In this document: positions 1-12,580 of the stretch, piece after piece
Position numbering within the stretch: position 1 is the stretch's first letter
Layout: the number at the start of each line of letters is the position of its first letter
Assembly (NCBI RefSeq): GCF_026210795.1
Contig: NC_089438.1
Coordinates: forward strand, 2,873,501 to 2,937,500
From: Rhizophagus irregularis
Taxonomy: Eukaryota > Glomeromycota > Glomeromycetes > Glomerales > Glomeraceae
DNA length: 64,000 nt
Direction: 5' to 3'
Notes under the pieces: generated by a model
What the model was told of the DNA's origin: nothing
What the model saw: the letters and a program-made list of their open reading frames with translations, nothing else
Database searches by the model: none
Program-made: the position numbers and the translations under genes

Positions 1-28
1 TAAAAATGCTAAATTTGACAAAACCTAC

Positions 29-1790
29 CTAAACTTATGCCTAATACACGTAAGATTCTTAAGCATAAATATAGTCTTTTGCGCTTATTTAGTTCATGAA
101 AAAAGGGTCTATCTAATTGATTACATTTAATTCTTCTACAAACAACTATCATATTTGTTTCTTTTGTTTTCAAAGTGGCTTTTGAAATCTTGCAAAATTT
201 GTCATTATTAATAGGAGTCATCATTGTTAATTCATCAATATTAAAAACTTTAACTAAACTAGATTCTCTAATATATTTGATCATTTCTAACGGTTCTAAA
301 TTGTTATTTTCTGGTTTTTGAGTAATTATTTCTTGAGAATTAGATTTTGAATAATCTTCATTATTATCTGCAACAAGAAATTCTATACATTTCGAATTTA
401 ATGAAGTTAAGTGGTTATTATGATAAATTGATGACCACAAGTTCAATAAAACATTGTACACTTCATGGATATTAGGACGTAAGCATGGTTCAGTATTCCA
501 ACATCTTTCCATTAAGTCTTTGAAACTTTTTGGAATATTATGTGGAGTATGTGGTCTTAGTCCCAAACAAATATCAAGATTTAAAGACTGACTAATGCAC
601 AATGGACGATGAGGAATAATTCCGGTTCCAATAGTATGCATTATCATCCCAAATGAATAAATATCACTAGATTTTGTATAGGGACTTTGAAGCAAGTATT
701 CTGGTGCCATATAATGATACCATCCAACTATTTCTTCTGTATTTGATGAGACTTTACAACATTTTGAGAATGTTCCTATGGCACAAAAATTATCATCAAA
801 TACTAATACGCTAGATGGGTGTAAATATCTATGAACATATCCAGCGTCATGTAATACTTTTAAATCCTCAGCAAGACAAAGAAGTAAATGTAATTTCATC
901 TCCCAGTATAAACTATCAAAATTAAGCGGAATGTAATTTAATAGTGAACCATTTTGAGGGAACTGTTTTACAGCAAAATAATCATTACTGTCAGGTTGTT
1001 TAGAGATCCCATAGAATTGAAATAAAAAACCACATTCTTGAGCGTGACAATCTAAATATATTTTGAGCTATACCAAAAAAAAGAAAATACATGCAAAGTT
1101 AAGATATATTACGCATCGGAATAATGAAAGAATTAGCACTCAAATCATTGTGCGATTACTTAATAAATATTTATATAATTAAATTAGATTATTAATCTTA
1201 CCTCGTTTAGAATTTCGTTGATTTGATCAATATCATTGCTATCTTTATATAATTTGATGATAACTTGAATTCCAGATCTCTTATATTGTTCGTTTTGCTG
1301 GTCCCATTTTCTTGGTCCATCTTTCCAAAAAGCTGAATATACCGTACTTCTTGATGTTGTACATAAAATACTTATATTTTCAAGTTTGCCAAAAGGAATC
1401 CATTCTAGGAAAGTTTGAGGTTTTATAGAATTCAATTGTGTTTCTTGAAGAAATTCATCAATTTCCTTATTTCCGCTAGTCCATTTTGTGAGATTTTCTT
1501 CAATTTGTTTTCGTTCACACGGTTGACACCATTGATAATGACTTCTTGGCTGTTTACATTTCATGCATATTCCATATATTGGTTTCACTTCTTTCAATCC
1601 TTCTAAATTTTTTTTTTAAAAAAAGTTAAATCGGATTACGTACATTAATAAGCACTTGAATTATTTTCGAAAAATAAAGTGCAATACCTTCGCTCTCTTC
1701 CAATAAAGTTTGTGATTCTTCAACAACAACTTTGTTGTTCAAAATTTGGTTATTGAAATTCTGTGAATCGTTATTTTTATTCAGCTCCAT
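29..1790 (-). CDS. tandem kinase-like protein, 5' part; 3' end lies beyond the left edge
   Basis: Three exons join in frame: 1790-1688, 1602-1202 and 1067-29, with donors GTATTG, GTAAGA and GTAGGT and T-rich AG acceptors. The start is the ATG at 1790. Residues 47-63 hold a CX2C-X9-CX2C motif (C47, C50, C60, C63), followed by a WTSGN stretch and an LEWIPF lead-in to kinase domain 1. That domain is degenerate: the HRD position reads HRYLHPSS and the DFG position reads GTFSK, while YMAPE and a DIYSFG helix remain, so it is a pseudokinase. From about position 290 a second N-lobe starts (LEPLEMIKYI) with a poor glycine loop and VVCRR at the Lys site. Exon 3 stops at ISLG with a phase-1 donor, the same site as in the complete relative at 54103-56704, so the rest of domain 2 should lie left of the window. 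Closest relatives here are at 54103-56704 and the pseudogene at 30013-37240. Confidence 0.85.
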
Positions 1791-2039
1791 TATTCGTATT
1801 ATTCGAACTACTAAGTGCCGTTAAGGTAATGCGAGATATGCACAAAATTGTAGATCATTTAAAAACTTTGTTATAATTTATAACTTGTAAAAATTTGTAC
1901 AACCAATTCATGTCCCACTTAAAACTTGATTCATTTGTTATTGTTACACACGGAGTTTTTAGCGTTTGATATTATGTATATTCGACGATCAATCAACGAA
2001 GCGCAATCATAACGCCAATCACTATATATATAGGTTTAT

Positions 2040-2850
2040 AGATTAAGACAAATTGCTAAAGGCGGATTTGCTGAAGTTTTTCTGCGACTTGGCTAGATGG
2101 TAACTCACTTTATTATGAAGATAATGAAAAAAATTAGATCCTGAATCTAAGAAAGTTGCTTCGAAAAATTATATCACAGAATATGTCAGCTGAATATTTA
2201 AATGGGTATGTATCATATTATATTTATACGTTTTGTTTAATATTGACATGCTTACATTTATTATTTATTATATATAGATTAAATACATTGGAACTTATAT
2301 AAATTAGGAAGAAGTCAATACTTACAATTCTTAGATTTTTATGGAATAATTAAGGATCCAAAAACAAAAGAATTTATTATGATTATAAAATTTGCAAATA
2401 AAGGAAATTTGAGGAGTATTCTTTCGAGTAATTTGAGAATTTCTTTTGGACAGATAAAATTTCTTTGTTATGTGATTTACCGGAAAATATTAAAAATTTA
2501 CATAAATTAAGAGTTATTCATAAAGATTTTCACGTTGGAAATATCATACAGAATGGACCAATAAACAAAAATCAAATAAAATATACGGGTATGGTATATG
2601 TTGCCCCAGAAATTCTCAGAAGAAAGCCCTATAGTTTATCAACTGATATTTATAGTGTTGGTATAATTATGGCTGAGAATATCAACTTTTCATGATATTG
2701 CCATATTGGATGGACATGATGAGTTTCTTAGCAAAGAAAATATGTGAAGGACTCAGGAAAGTAACCCTAAAAGTTTTAAGTAAATTGGCTAATAGGCTGA
2801 TCTATATCAAAGACCAACAGCTAAAGAATCTATGTAACTAAACCAGGAAA
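2040..2850 (+). pseudogene. decayed protein kinase-like gene
   Basis: Broken reading frames on plus match one Rhizophagus-type kinase from the glycine loop onward. There is an AKGGFAEVF-like start near 2055, a piece reading NMSAEYLNG near 2185, YGIIKDPKTKEFIMII near 2340-2385, FANKGNLRSILSSN near 2390-2435, HKDFHVGNIIQNG at about 2515-2560, then MVYVAPEILRRKPY and DIYSVGIIM at 2590-2675. The segment that should carry the DFG motif is deleted, between the catalytic loop and the APE helix. Several stops and shifts occur, and the end dissolves near 2850. It is inserted relative to block B, which has no copy between its tandem kinase and the following plus-strand kinase. Confidence 0.75.
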
Positions 2851-3590
2851 ACAGAAACAGTTTAAGTTCCTTAGCGTTGCATAACTCGCAAGTGTTACGT
2901 GATCTAAGTGTCATATACTATTTATTTGGGGTCATATAGGTAGTGTTGCATAAATCGCGATACATATTCAAAAAAAGGAAATAAAATTGTCGGTTGTGAC
3001 AGGGACAAAAACGGGTGTTAAAACAAATTTTGCTAGTACAGTATGGTAAATAGTTCTCGCTAACGCTTCGGACAAAAATTGTTTTATAACCGATATTCAA
3101 TTTAGATTAACTTGTGTAAATAATTTGTGTGATTCATCTGCTCCTGATCTACAGTATTTCATATTTTTTTTATAGTTAGAAATTTTGATCGACAGATTCC
3201 ATTGACTTCGGATCAACAGATTGGATTTTGAGCGTTTGTATGCCCATCAATCTAACCTCTCAGAAAAAAGGTGTAAATTTGGCTTTTGCCTTTACATTAT
3301 AAATTTTATAATTTTCTTTATTATGCATAAGTAAATAATATGGAGCATAGTATTTTATTTATTTTAATAATAGAGGTGAAGAGGTAATGTTCTCAATTAA
3401 TTTTTTGCAAAATTTCGTCTTAGGTTAACCATTTTTGAAAATCCAATTTTTTTGTGATGACCGGTAAAATGTTCATGTGAATTTAAATACCACGTATACA
3501 ATTTAATTATTTTTAGTTTCCGGTAAGCAACGGGTTACATTTAGTTGTATACTGTAATAAATTATTGATATAAATTTATTAATGATTATT
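2851..3590. other. gene-free stretch
   Basis: I see no supported gene here. Two similar short motifs, GTTGCATAACTCGC near 2875 and GTTGCATAAATCGC near 2943, may be a fragment of a small repeat. The rest is A+T-rich unique sequence with short stop-interrupted frames on both strands. Confidence 0.4.
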
Positions 3591-4550
3591 ACTGTGAAGA
3601 TTATCAAGAGATATCAAATACTTCAACCTCATATGAAGAGAATGTTACGCATAGTGAAGCTGTGTAAATTACTCGATTTCAAAAATCTGCTCGAACCAAA
3701 ACAATGCTTATAATTACGATGATTTATTTGACACAGAATTTTCAGGTATTTTGATTAAAATATTAAATATTTAAATAAAAAAAAATACTAATAAAAACTT
3801 TATGTATTAAATAGATTCTTGCCGATTTTACTAAATTGGGTATTAACTCTAAAGGTAAATTTTTTTGAGTTTTAATATTAATATAATTTTTTTTCTTATT
3901 CATACATAACATTTTGTCTGATTTTTAGATGAATCAAATTAATAAGGTAAAGATAAAATCTAGGACTAATAATAATTCCTATTTACATTTTCAAAATTAT
4001 CAACATCTTATTGTGGTTTAACTATATAATTTATTTTTATAATAGTCAAATTAATGGTTCTTATCAAGAATTGTTTAAAAAGGTACATCATTTTGTTTAA
4101 ATATATACATGTTTTATTTGTTTTTTTGTGATTAAATACACTCATTAGTCATTAAATTATTTCCTAGCTCTTAAACGCATAAAAAATTATTTCATCTTCA
4201 ATATTTATATTAATATATTATTTAAAGTGAAGAATAAATAAAATTAATGACTGTTATTATATATAATTTCTTTCAAACCTACTAAATCTAACTTTAACCC
4301 CTTATACCATGTGATGTATAGTGGATGACAAATAATGTTTTCATAGTAAAAAATTCTGTTCTTAGAATAGGCGGTGAAAAATGTGACGAATTTCCTAACG
4401 CTAATCCGCCCTGTCGCAACTTCCTAGAAATAATTATCTGAATTGAAAGAACATGTTATAATTTTTTTTTTAATGTTATAAAAAAACATTTAAGGAAATA
4501 AAAATCATATTTAAAACTTTCGCCTAATCAGTTAAATTTTTAAAACAATA

Positions 4551-4882
4551 GCCCTGTTCATTTCCGGTCGGTTGCATTTTTCGGTCAGATTTTGTTGTAC
4601 AAAATTATCCAATAAAATTTTTTTATTTTCGATCGCAAATTGAACTGCTTTAGATTGAAATTTAGTTCGAACTCCTTATATTGATATATATTTTTTCCTT
4701 AAATGTCACGTAAATAGAAATTATCTAATTTTGGTTGGTTATTTTTTGGCGTTCGACCAAAAAACCCAAAAAAAAATTGGGCTAAAAGTTCAGAAAATGG
4801 TTGCATTGTACAAACTGATCAGCCCAATCAAAATTAACTTAAATCTGACCGAAAAATGTGACCAACCGGAAATGAACAGGGC
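4551..4882. mobile_element. 332-bp MITE with TA target duplication
   Basis: The ends are inverted copies of GCCCTGTTCATTTCCGGT, extending about 45 bases inwards with a few mismatches (through a TTTTTCGGTCAGATTT core). Each end is flanked by TA (4549-4550 and 4883-4884), as in Tc1/mariner-type elements. There is no coding capacity. A related single end (AACTGAACAGGCC next to TA) occurs near 8520-8535. Confidence 0.8.
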
Positions 4883-4982
4883 TAATATTAGACAACTTAT
4901 AATGGCTTAGTGGAAAATATTATATGGATTCTTTTTAAAATATATCTTATAATTCAAATATTTAAATACTATTGTATTCCAG

Positions 4983-5172
4983 AAGATAATAAAGGTAAAT
5001 TTAATATAATTTTCTTATTGGTTTATTCAAGTATTAAAGCATAAATATTATAATTTCAGACGATGATGGTTCGAACTCGGATAATGAAGAAATAGAATAC
5101 GAAGAAATGGAGGAAGAAATCATAGATGAAACTGAACTGATCTGTAGATCCGTAGGCGAAGAAATTGATTAG
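4983..5172 (+). pseudogene. acidic C-terminal exons of a lost gene, probably a kinase tail
   Basis: A 12-base exon (4983-4994) sits between CAG and GTAAAT and joins in frame to 5060-5172 after TTTCAG. Together they read EDNKDDDGSNSDNEE, then a Glu-rich run to a TAG stop at 5170-5172. The small phase-1 exons and acidic content resemble the tails of the tandem kinases at 56527-56704 and 49326-49674. The kinase body that should precede is not found. Short AG-to-GT segments at 3700-3930 may be more of the same debris. Low certainty. Confidence 0.35.
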
Positions 5173-5262
5173 AAAAAATTACAAGATATTGCGGGATATC
5201 ATGGTTAAGTATATTAAACAAATTTTTAATTAAGTTTAACTCGTATGAAATTTACTAATCTG

Positions 5263-5420
5263 TGGCAAGGTTGGATTTGTCTATCTGGGTAGTTTACTAT
5301 GTTAGATAGGGGAACCAGTAGTTCTTCTTAGTTTGTAATGTTTTGTATTAATAGTCTTGTACTGTTCTTATTACTCTAATAATAAATTGACTTACAACCT
5401 TAGCGCAAAAAAAAAAAAAA
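5263..5420 (+). mobile_element. short retroposed fragment with poly(A) and target duplication
   Basis: A 158-bp insert ends in 14 A residues (5407-5420), has AATAAA at about 5382, and is flanked by near-identical 12-mers: TTTACTAATCTG at 5251-5262 and TTCACTAATCTG at 5421-5432. This is the mark of target-primed reverse transcription: either a 5'-truncated LINE or SINE, or a retroposed transcript end. No coding region is recognisable. Confidence 0.7.
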
Positions 5421-5432
5421 TTCACTAATCTG

Positions 5433-5929
5433 ATCATTATTCAAAACTCGGCATCACTGAGATGAATTTTCTTTTTTTTTTAAAATAAAATTAATATTTG
5501 TTAATTATATTGATGTGTTTCAAATTTTCTATCAAGGGACACAACGTTTTTCCTTATTGATATTAACTATTTTTTCATCTAAATAAATATTTTGCTGATC
5601 AATTTGAACACAAATTGTTCGCAAATATTGTTGACTTATTAACTCTTATTAACTGATAAAACAAAAAAACAGATGACACGGGATTGTACTATATTATACA
5701 GTAATAATTTTAATGTGCACATAATGGAGTACATAAATTTAACGTTTGATGTATTTTAACTAAAAAAATGTCATACAGAAAAAGTGTATATGTGAAAATT
5801 GTGCGACCAATTTAAGGTGTCTGGATGGTGTAAGACACCAAGACAGTCAGTTAATGATTACAATGATATAATATTTGAATAAATACCTTATGATCAATTC
5901 AATGATACAGTAATAAGTCATGGTAGTTT
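5433..5929. other. gene-free stretch with block homology
   Basis: No gene is seen. CACTGAGATGAATTTTC near 5448, followed by a T-run and AAATTAATATTTG, matches the sequence near 37247 that begins the equivalent interval in block B. This anchors the segmental duplication. Confidence 0.5.
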
Positions 5930-6960
5930 TTCTACAATTTTTTTCAGAAAATGGTCCATTAAAATATGATTTAAATAATAAATATGGAAGATATTCAAAT
6001 AAAAAAGTCGCAAAAAGATGTACATAATATCATTGGTTGGATTTCTAAATGAGATATGAAATTTCTATTTTACTTTTATATAATAATAAACTAATTTTAA
6101 TGATTTATTAATAGGCTAAAGCGTATTGATTAGACGACGTTCTTCAAATACATGAAATTTCTCAAAATCCTATTACAAAAAATTATATTTTTGTTCTTGA
6201 ATATTCAGAAGGAGGGAAATTTGACGATTGGTTCAAATAAAATCCTCGTATTGAGTTATATTATTAATGGATTAGAATTCATCAAAGTCAAATGATCCAT
6301 CGTGATCTTAATACAAAATATATTATTTAGGTATAATGGTACATATATTTCGGACATGTCATTATGCGGAGAAATTGACAATGCATTTGAACCAAGCTTA
6401 TGGAGTATTGCCTTATGTAGCTCCTGAAGCGTTAAAAAAAAAGCCTTATACTCAAGCGGCAGATATATATAGCTAGTTTGGTATAATTATGTATTTTATT
6501 GCAATCGGATAACAACCTTTTGACAACCACCATCACGATACACTTTAATATAAATATATGTAATAGAATTAGTCTGCCAGAAGTACCAGAATGTTAAGTT
6601 AATTTAATGAAAATTGTTGGGATCCAAATCCAGAAAATAGATTAAATGTTGTTGAAATAAAAGAGACGATTATGTTATTTTACTATTCATATACTTCGAC
6701 TTTTATTAAAAAGGGAAAGATTATGATAATCATGAGATTGAAAGTCAATTCAAGAACATAGGAAAGCAGAAGAATACAAGAAAGCCAAAAAGCATAAGTT
6801 TGAACCAAAATCTTCTATCTATGTAAATCACGGTACAAGAAGGTAAAATTAAATAAATTATTATCAGTGTATTGTATAATATTCATTTCTAAATTATTTT
6901 AAAGCATCTCATAAACATTCTGAGCTCATCATTCTTGCGAATTGATAGTTTGATGTTACA
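5930..6960 (+). pseudogene. decayed protein kinase (HRDLNTKN type), block A copy
   Basis: The broken frames can be followed as one kinase: ENGPLKYDLNNKYGRYSNKK near 5945-6005, then, after an intron-like gap, DDVLQIHEISQNPITK with a following VLEYSEGGKFDDWF near 6135-6235, MIHRDLNTK near 6293, an ISDMSLCGEIDNA activation-loop region near 6350, YGVLPYVAPEALK near 6400-6435, QAADIY near 6455, and a CWDPNPENR-like end near 6620. Tail sequence rich in Lys and Glu follows to about 6960. In-frame stops and single-base shifts are frequent, for example TAG directly after DIYS. The copy at 37320-38460 is its block B partner. Confidence 0.8.
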
Positions 6961-7194
6961 TAATTAGTAATTGCTTCATATTTGTCACACATTAATCCTA
7001 TATACCAAATTATCCCTACCTGCTACATATTTTGAAAATCCAATTTAATAAGTAAAAACAATAAAAAATAATAAATTTTTTTCAAATAGATATGCACAAT
7101 GTAAAATAGTAATTTATGATACGTTATGATAAAATAATTTGAACGATAGATTCTGAGGTTAGTATAATGAAAATTGATCATTCTACCTATGATG
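6961..7194. other. gene-free stretch
   Basis: A+T-rich sequence with nothing supportable. Its left end (GACGTTACATAATTA-like words) still matches the block B copy near 38455-38475. Confidence 0.4.
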
Positions 7195-8163
7195 TAGGAT
7201 TAGATTAGTCTGGTCCAGTCCCATTCCAAAAAAAAACTAATCTTTTAGCCGGGACTGGACCAGTCCTTAAAGTTTTCAAATTTTCAAATTTTATCATTGA
7301 TAAGCAAGACAATGAAATTCAGGTCGTACCATAAATTTATGACAATAATTTATTATTACCTTTGTTTTCAAAATTTAAAATATTTTGACAAAATTTTAAA
7401 AATTATATGTTTATTAAAATATTAAAAAAGCGTATACTATTGGAGCTTTAGCTGTTAATAAATTGATGTTAATCAAAGATGCGGTCCTGCAAGTCCATCT
7501 CGATCTTAGACTGACCGGCCCTAGGACTTTGTAGGACTGGACCACAGTCTTATTTTTTTAGGACCAGTCATAGGGCGGATGCAAGTCTTGTACCAGCCTT
7601 TATATTAAAAATTTTATATTTACTAAATAAAGTTTATAATTTTTTGCAAGTTGCACAATAGTTATACAAGACCAACTAGTAGTTTTAGTACCAAAACATG
7701 TCGCTTTTATTAAAAAGCATTTTTTTAATCTAGTTTAGGAGATATTAAAGTAACCTTTGGCACCCAGAACCTAAAAATTTAAATGTTTTTAAATAACAAA
7801 AAAAAAGATCAGTCCTTAAAAAGACTGCAGTCTCACCATTTAGGCCAACTGGCCAAGTGATATAAGACTGAAAGACTTCCTATGCTAAGATGGATCAGTC
7901 CATCCTTTGAGGTGTAGAACTGGTAGGACCATGGTCTTTCAGAACCGTTAAGCATCTTTATGTTAATAATGTACGTTTCCCTTATTTTAAAGCATGCATC
8001 ATAAGGAATTGAGAAAAATTTGATATTTCAAATGAAATCTTGATTAATAATATGTAATTTGTAATCTTTTTATTTGATGAGATATATTATATAATTGGTC
8101 CTAGTCTGGACTGGTTCTCGACTGAAGACCATAAAGATCAGTCCTAAGACCAATCCAACTCTA
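7195..8163. mobile_element. probable decayed hAT-like element rich in GGACCAGTCC words
   Basis: The left end TAGGATTAGATTAGTCT and the inverted right end TAGAGTTGGATTGGTCT match at most positions. Candidate 8-bp flanks CTATGATG and CTAATGAT match only if one indel is allowed. The ends and middle carry repeated GGTCCAGTCC / GGACTGGACC words. No transposase frame survives. Boundaries are tentative. Confidence 0.4.
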
Positions 8164-8784
8164 CTAATGATTTGATCATTTTATCGACGATATCATATTT
8201 TTAAAAAGAATTTAACATTCTGCTCATGTCACAGCTTATTTCCAGAATATTGTTTGTGTACACAATTACTTATATGATTTAAGTTCATTGATACAACGGA
8301 TTAACAACAAGCTATTGCTTATTAATAAAATTCCTTTAATTTTTGGAGTATGGTGACAGACGAAATCAATCCATTATTAGGCAATCAAATATGTGATCAA
8401 AATCAGAATTGAGTTGGCTGATAGTTGATCGCAAAAATTTCCAACAATAACCAATTAACACGCGATAAAAACTGATCAAGTTGCGCAGCTTCACCATCCA
8501 ATAATTATCAACCCGAAACTGAACAGGCCTATTATAAAATTCAATGGAGTCATACGCAGTCATACGTCAAATTATAATTTTGGCCAAGATAACACACACA
8601 GAATATTGATTGGTGATAGCCTTCCTTTTAAATTATGAAATATATTTGTTACCTGCGTCACATTTTTTAGGGCAGTTTTTTGGCACAGTACCACTATAAT
8701 TTTTTTATACCTATAATGTGGTGTTTTCAAAAAATGACACATCATTAAAAATAATTTTAACTGATAATTTTTGATAAAGCATAT
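8164..8784. other. gene-free stretch
   Basis: No gene. GAGTATGGTGACAGACGA near 8345 aligns with AAGTATGGTGTTAGACGA near 38536, so this is part of the duplicated A/B interval. A lone transposon end (see 4551) lies at about 8520-8535. Confidence 0.45.
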
Positions 8785-8819
8785 TAGGGATGGCTATGGT
8801 CACGGTTATTAACTGGTTA

Positions 8820-9408
8820 GGGCGTACCAAAAATTACATGATTTAGTGGGTGGATGGGGGTCAGGTCCTGCAATCAGGTGTCACAATATACCTTTTATGG
8901 TAATAGTATATCTTTTATAGTAAATAATATATAATTTGTTTATTAAGAAGCTTTTTTTGCAATTATCTCACCATCTAAAAGTCCAATTTTAAGGAATTTT
9001 TTTTTGTTTTGTAAAGCATAAAGAGGTCTACAAAATAAAAAAAAGTTTATGCAAATTGGATTATTGGATAGTAAAATAATTGTATTATAATATATATATA
9101 ATATATGATAGTAATTTATTTATTAACAAGCTTTTTGCAATTATTTCACCATCTAGCAGTCCAATTTCAATGAATTTTTTATTTTATTTTATAAAGCATA
9201 AATGGGCTACAAAACAAAAAAAAGTTTATGCAAATTGGATTATTAGATAGCAAATTAATTGTATTATAGTATATATATTAATATATTATATTATATATTA
9301 TACTGTATGTATTTTTTTAGCCAATCAGAATTCAATCACATGGTGGATAGGGGGTTAGGTGACTTAGGTCTATAATTGAGCATAATCACATGATTTCTGG
9401 CATGCCCC
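8820..9408. mobile_element. nested PIF/Harbinger-like element
   Basis: Imperfect 24-bp inverted ends (GGGCGTACC... against the complement of GGCATGCCCC) are flanked by TTA on both sides (8817-8819 and 9409-9411), the usual 3-bp target of PIF/Harbinger elements. It interrupts the subterminal region of the 8785-10153 element. Inside are two 180-bp direct repeats. Confidence 0.65.
8926..9285. repeat. two 180-bp direct repeats
   Basis: The units begin TTTATTAASAAGCTTTTT (8938 and 9118), share CACCATCTARMAGTCCAATTT and AAGTTTATGCAAATTGGATTATT, and end in TA-rich runs. The offset is 180 bases with scattered substitutions. They lie wholly inside the nested element at 8820-9408. Confidence 0.75.
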
Positions 9409-9627
9409 TTATGACTGTGACTGATATCAGTCAGTCAAAGGCTTCTGACTGACCGTTTAACTGACCAGTTTGACTGACCATTTAACTGACCATTTAACTG
9501 ACCATTTAACTGATAATTTAGCCAAATTTATTCACTTAACACTTTTTTTATGAACTTAATCAATAAAAAAAGTTAAATAACATTTTTTTTTTGATTAAAT
9601 TACATTTTTTAACGATTTTTCTTGATT

Positions 9628-10022
9628 ACAGCAAAATTCAAAATATACGGGACACTTGAGAAATTTGATTGTTGGGTTGTCAGATAGCCAGGTTACTTGG
9701 CAGTAGGTTATTTATTAGAAAAGTATAAATAATACATGACATGAGTATAATAGTAGTATATCAGATTATATAATAACCTACTGCCGAGTAATCTAGTTAC
9801 CCGATAACCCAACAATCAAATTTCTCAAGTGTCCCATATATTTTGAATTTTGCTGTAAAATTGTAGGTTATTATATAATCTGATATACTACTATTATACT
9901 CATGTCATGTATTATTTATACTTTTCTAATAAATAACCTACTGCCAAGTAACCTGGCTACCCGACAACCTGACAATCAAATTTCTCAAGTGTCCCATATA
10001 TTTTGAATTTTGCTGTAAAAAG
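9628..10022. repeat. palindromic insert with three copies of a terminal sequence
   Basis: TTACAGCAAAATTCAAAATA runs forward at about 9627 and inverted at about 10020, each followed inwards by GGGACACTTGAGAAATTTGA and TAGCCAGGTTACTTGGCAG. A third, inverted partial copy sits at 9775-9860. The whole can fold back on itself; it looks like one short-inverted-repeat element that received part of another copy. Confidence 0.75.
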
Positions 10023-10153
10023 AAAAAGTAATCAGTTAAATGGTCAGTTAAACAGTTAGAAAAATGGTCAGCCCAAAATGGTCAGTTGGTCAAAGGTCCT
10101 TAACCAGTTATGACCAAATAATAACTGACCGTGACTGACCGTTGCCATCTCTA

Positions 10154-12580
10154 AAGCATATCAAAAGCTTTTAAATTTTATCAGGTTAGAATATTTATAT
10201 TATATAAGCAATAAAAATTGAGAAATAGTTTTTAGTAAAACAAATTAAAAAATTTTCTGCTGGATTATAATTTGGCCCAAATTATGCCAATCAATAATAA
10301 TCCATGATTGCTTCCAACTGGTTCATTCTTGTAAATAAATAATTGTTTGCTGACTTCGCTCTATTTCTACTTTAATATTATATTCATTATTGGACAATAA
10401 AACATCCGGTATCACTAATAAGTTTAGGGAATTTTGATCCACATACCAATTAACAAAATAGTGATAATATTGATAATTTTAAAGTAATGCATAATGACGT
10501 TTATTTTTATTTTGCATTTAAGCCATCTTTGCATGCTTTCAAAACTTGATTTCGCAAAGTTAAAACCTTTGGGAATTGGTTTAGAATTGGTTTTTTTTGG
10601 AAGGATATTCTTTTTTGGAAATGGTAAGTGAAATAGTAAAATTATTTAGTTTAAATATTAGAAAGGTTATTCGGTGAAATGACAAAAATAACTTGTTTAA
10701 GTTAGAAAAAAAAAGAAAATAATATATTTCCTATATATTTTGTTAATAGCATTGAAAAATTTTAAAAAAATTTTTTTATTGTTGTAATTTTAATTCTTAT
10801 TTATTTTATTACAGGTTCTATAGGACGTTTTGTACTGTTCTTATTTACTGTCATGATGAGATTATGTACCGTATCTTCAAATAGTTATAGCTATAGATAA
10901 ACATGCTGAATTTAGACAATTTTAGTATTATTAGAAAGAGACTTATTTTCTCTCTTAGAGTATTAAAAATTATTTAAATTGGATCATAGGAGACTTGGAT
11001 AATAATTTTTGAACGTATTATAATATTTGTTTATAGTTTTCGTGATTTCTCAGTCTTTTGTAATTCATTTTAAACAATTTTACTTTGCAAAAATAGATAT
11101 AATGTTTGTTTTTAAGTGGATGTAAAATAATTCCTATTTATTATAAAGTTGCGTGATTAAAATTATAAAATTTTCTTTTTGAATTCTTTTAACTTTCGTA
11201 TTTGTTGATCTCCACGTGAAATTTGACCAATAAACTGTGATCGACAGCCCACAGGTGACATGGTGACATAATTGAAGCGAGACAAATCGGCCCATATGAA
11301 TTACCCTCGAACACATGAATTAGTACTCGATTTTATACGATTCGTCAGATAGTAACAAAAATATCAGGAAAAATAGAAATATTTTACAATCAAAAAAAAA
11401 ATGGCCCGAAAAAAAGCCCGTTCTTTTTTTAAGCAATGTAAAGATTAGTATGTAAGAGGAATACAAGAGCAAGAAAAAAAAAATTACTAGAGAAACTCAG
11501 TAATTAACGTAATGCAACAATAATCAGTAGGAAATCGATAATAATCGATAAAGAAAGATAGGATAATATTTGATATGGGTATAAATATAGGTTTATGGTG
11601 TGCAATCGATAAATGATAAACTCAAGAATAAATAAATTGTATATAACTAAATGATAATAAACGATAAATAATAAAATATATAGTTAAGAATCGGTAAGAA
11701 ACAGTGTATCTTTATTAACAATTGAAATCGGTAAGGAATCGACCATATTACTGCCTCACTCGGCGCTCTGTAATATTCGTTATCCCTTTACAAGGGCTAA
11801 TTATCACTAATTATCACTTAACTATTCATCTCCAAAATCGCTCATCCTCCTTTTCTTTAAATATCTCCCAAAATTCAGTACATTTTTGTCTATAGTTCAA
11901 CTCGTCCTTTGGCCAATTAGTCCGCAGTACAAATCGTCCTTTGTACATCTTGTCCAAAGTACAAATTGTACCACTAAGCCTCCGATGAGCATCCTTCAGC
12001 CACTAATTACCTAATCGTTACTTAATCATTTAAACTAAAAAAATTTCTTAACACTCGCATAGCCGTAATAAGCACGTGATCAAAAGTACAATAAAACGAT
12101 CGTATAATTGCAATGGCATGATTTATAACTTTTGCTTTGGTCAATATACTAATGATAAACAGTATAACAGTATAAGCGCCTGAAAATAAACATTACTTTT
12201 TTGCATCGAATATTTTTAATAGGGACAATACGCGTAACTACCTTTAGTGCGTAAAATTATCGGTATAAATACTGGCGCGCTTTATTGACTCGTGAGATAT
12301 TATGTAGTTTTATTGTGATTTCGGTCAAGACCTTATTTAAATGAATTATTCGAACATTTATATGAATTGAATTACGTATCGTAATGTGATTGGGGCAAAA
12401 TGGCGTTTTTTTTTTAATTTTTTCTTTCTAATAATTCAAATAATTTATATATTTTCGAGTTCCAGGCTTTTAAAGGGTTAAAGCTTTCACTGGTTACATT
12501 GCTTATATTAAAAAGAAAATAAATATTATTTATTGAATTTTTACACCATAACTGATACATTTGATCCATTTTAAATACAT
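10154..12580. other. gene-free stretch upstream of block B homology
   Basis: No gene is supported on either strand over 2.4 kb. The part near 10340-10400 resembles 38590-38690, and 12330-12400 (ATTGAATTACG...GTAATGTGATTGG) resembles 38830-38860, so the duplication reaches through to the next gene. 11700-12060 has unusually G+C-rich patches (GCCTCACTCGGCGCTC) that could be a transposon remnant, but I found no repeated ends. Confidence 0.4.

Larger units (their letters stand above)
8785..10153. mobile_element. hAT-like element with GACTGACC subterminal repeats, carrying nested inserts
   Basis: The ends are TAGGGATGG at 8785 and CCATCTCTA at 10153, flanked by a perfect 8-bp duplication AAGCATAT (8777-8784 and 10154-10161). 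Subterminal arrays of TGACTGACC / TGACCATTTAAC (9412-9520) and the inverted GGTCAGTTAAA words (10030-10140) match the element at 61212-61749, except that CpG in that copy is TpG or CpA here. A 589-bp element (8820-9408) and a palindrome (9628-10022) sit inside. No transposase, so non-autonomous. Confidence 0.85.

Noticed and set aside
11134-11316. 60-codon frame on minus
   Set aside because: No motif, no neighbour relation and no conservation in the duplicated block.
11560-12060. Solo LTR suggested by G+C-richer patches and TATAAATATAGG near 11583
   Set aside because: No second copy in the window, no TG...CA boundaries and no 4-6 bp flanking duplication could be identified.
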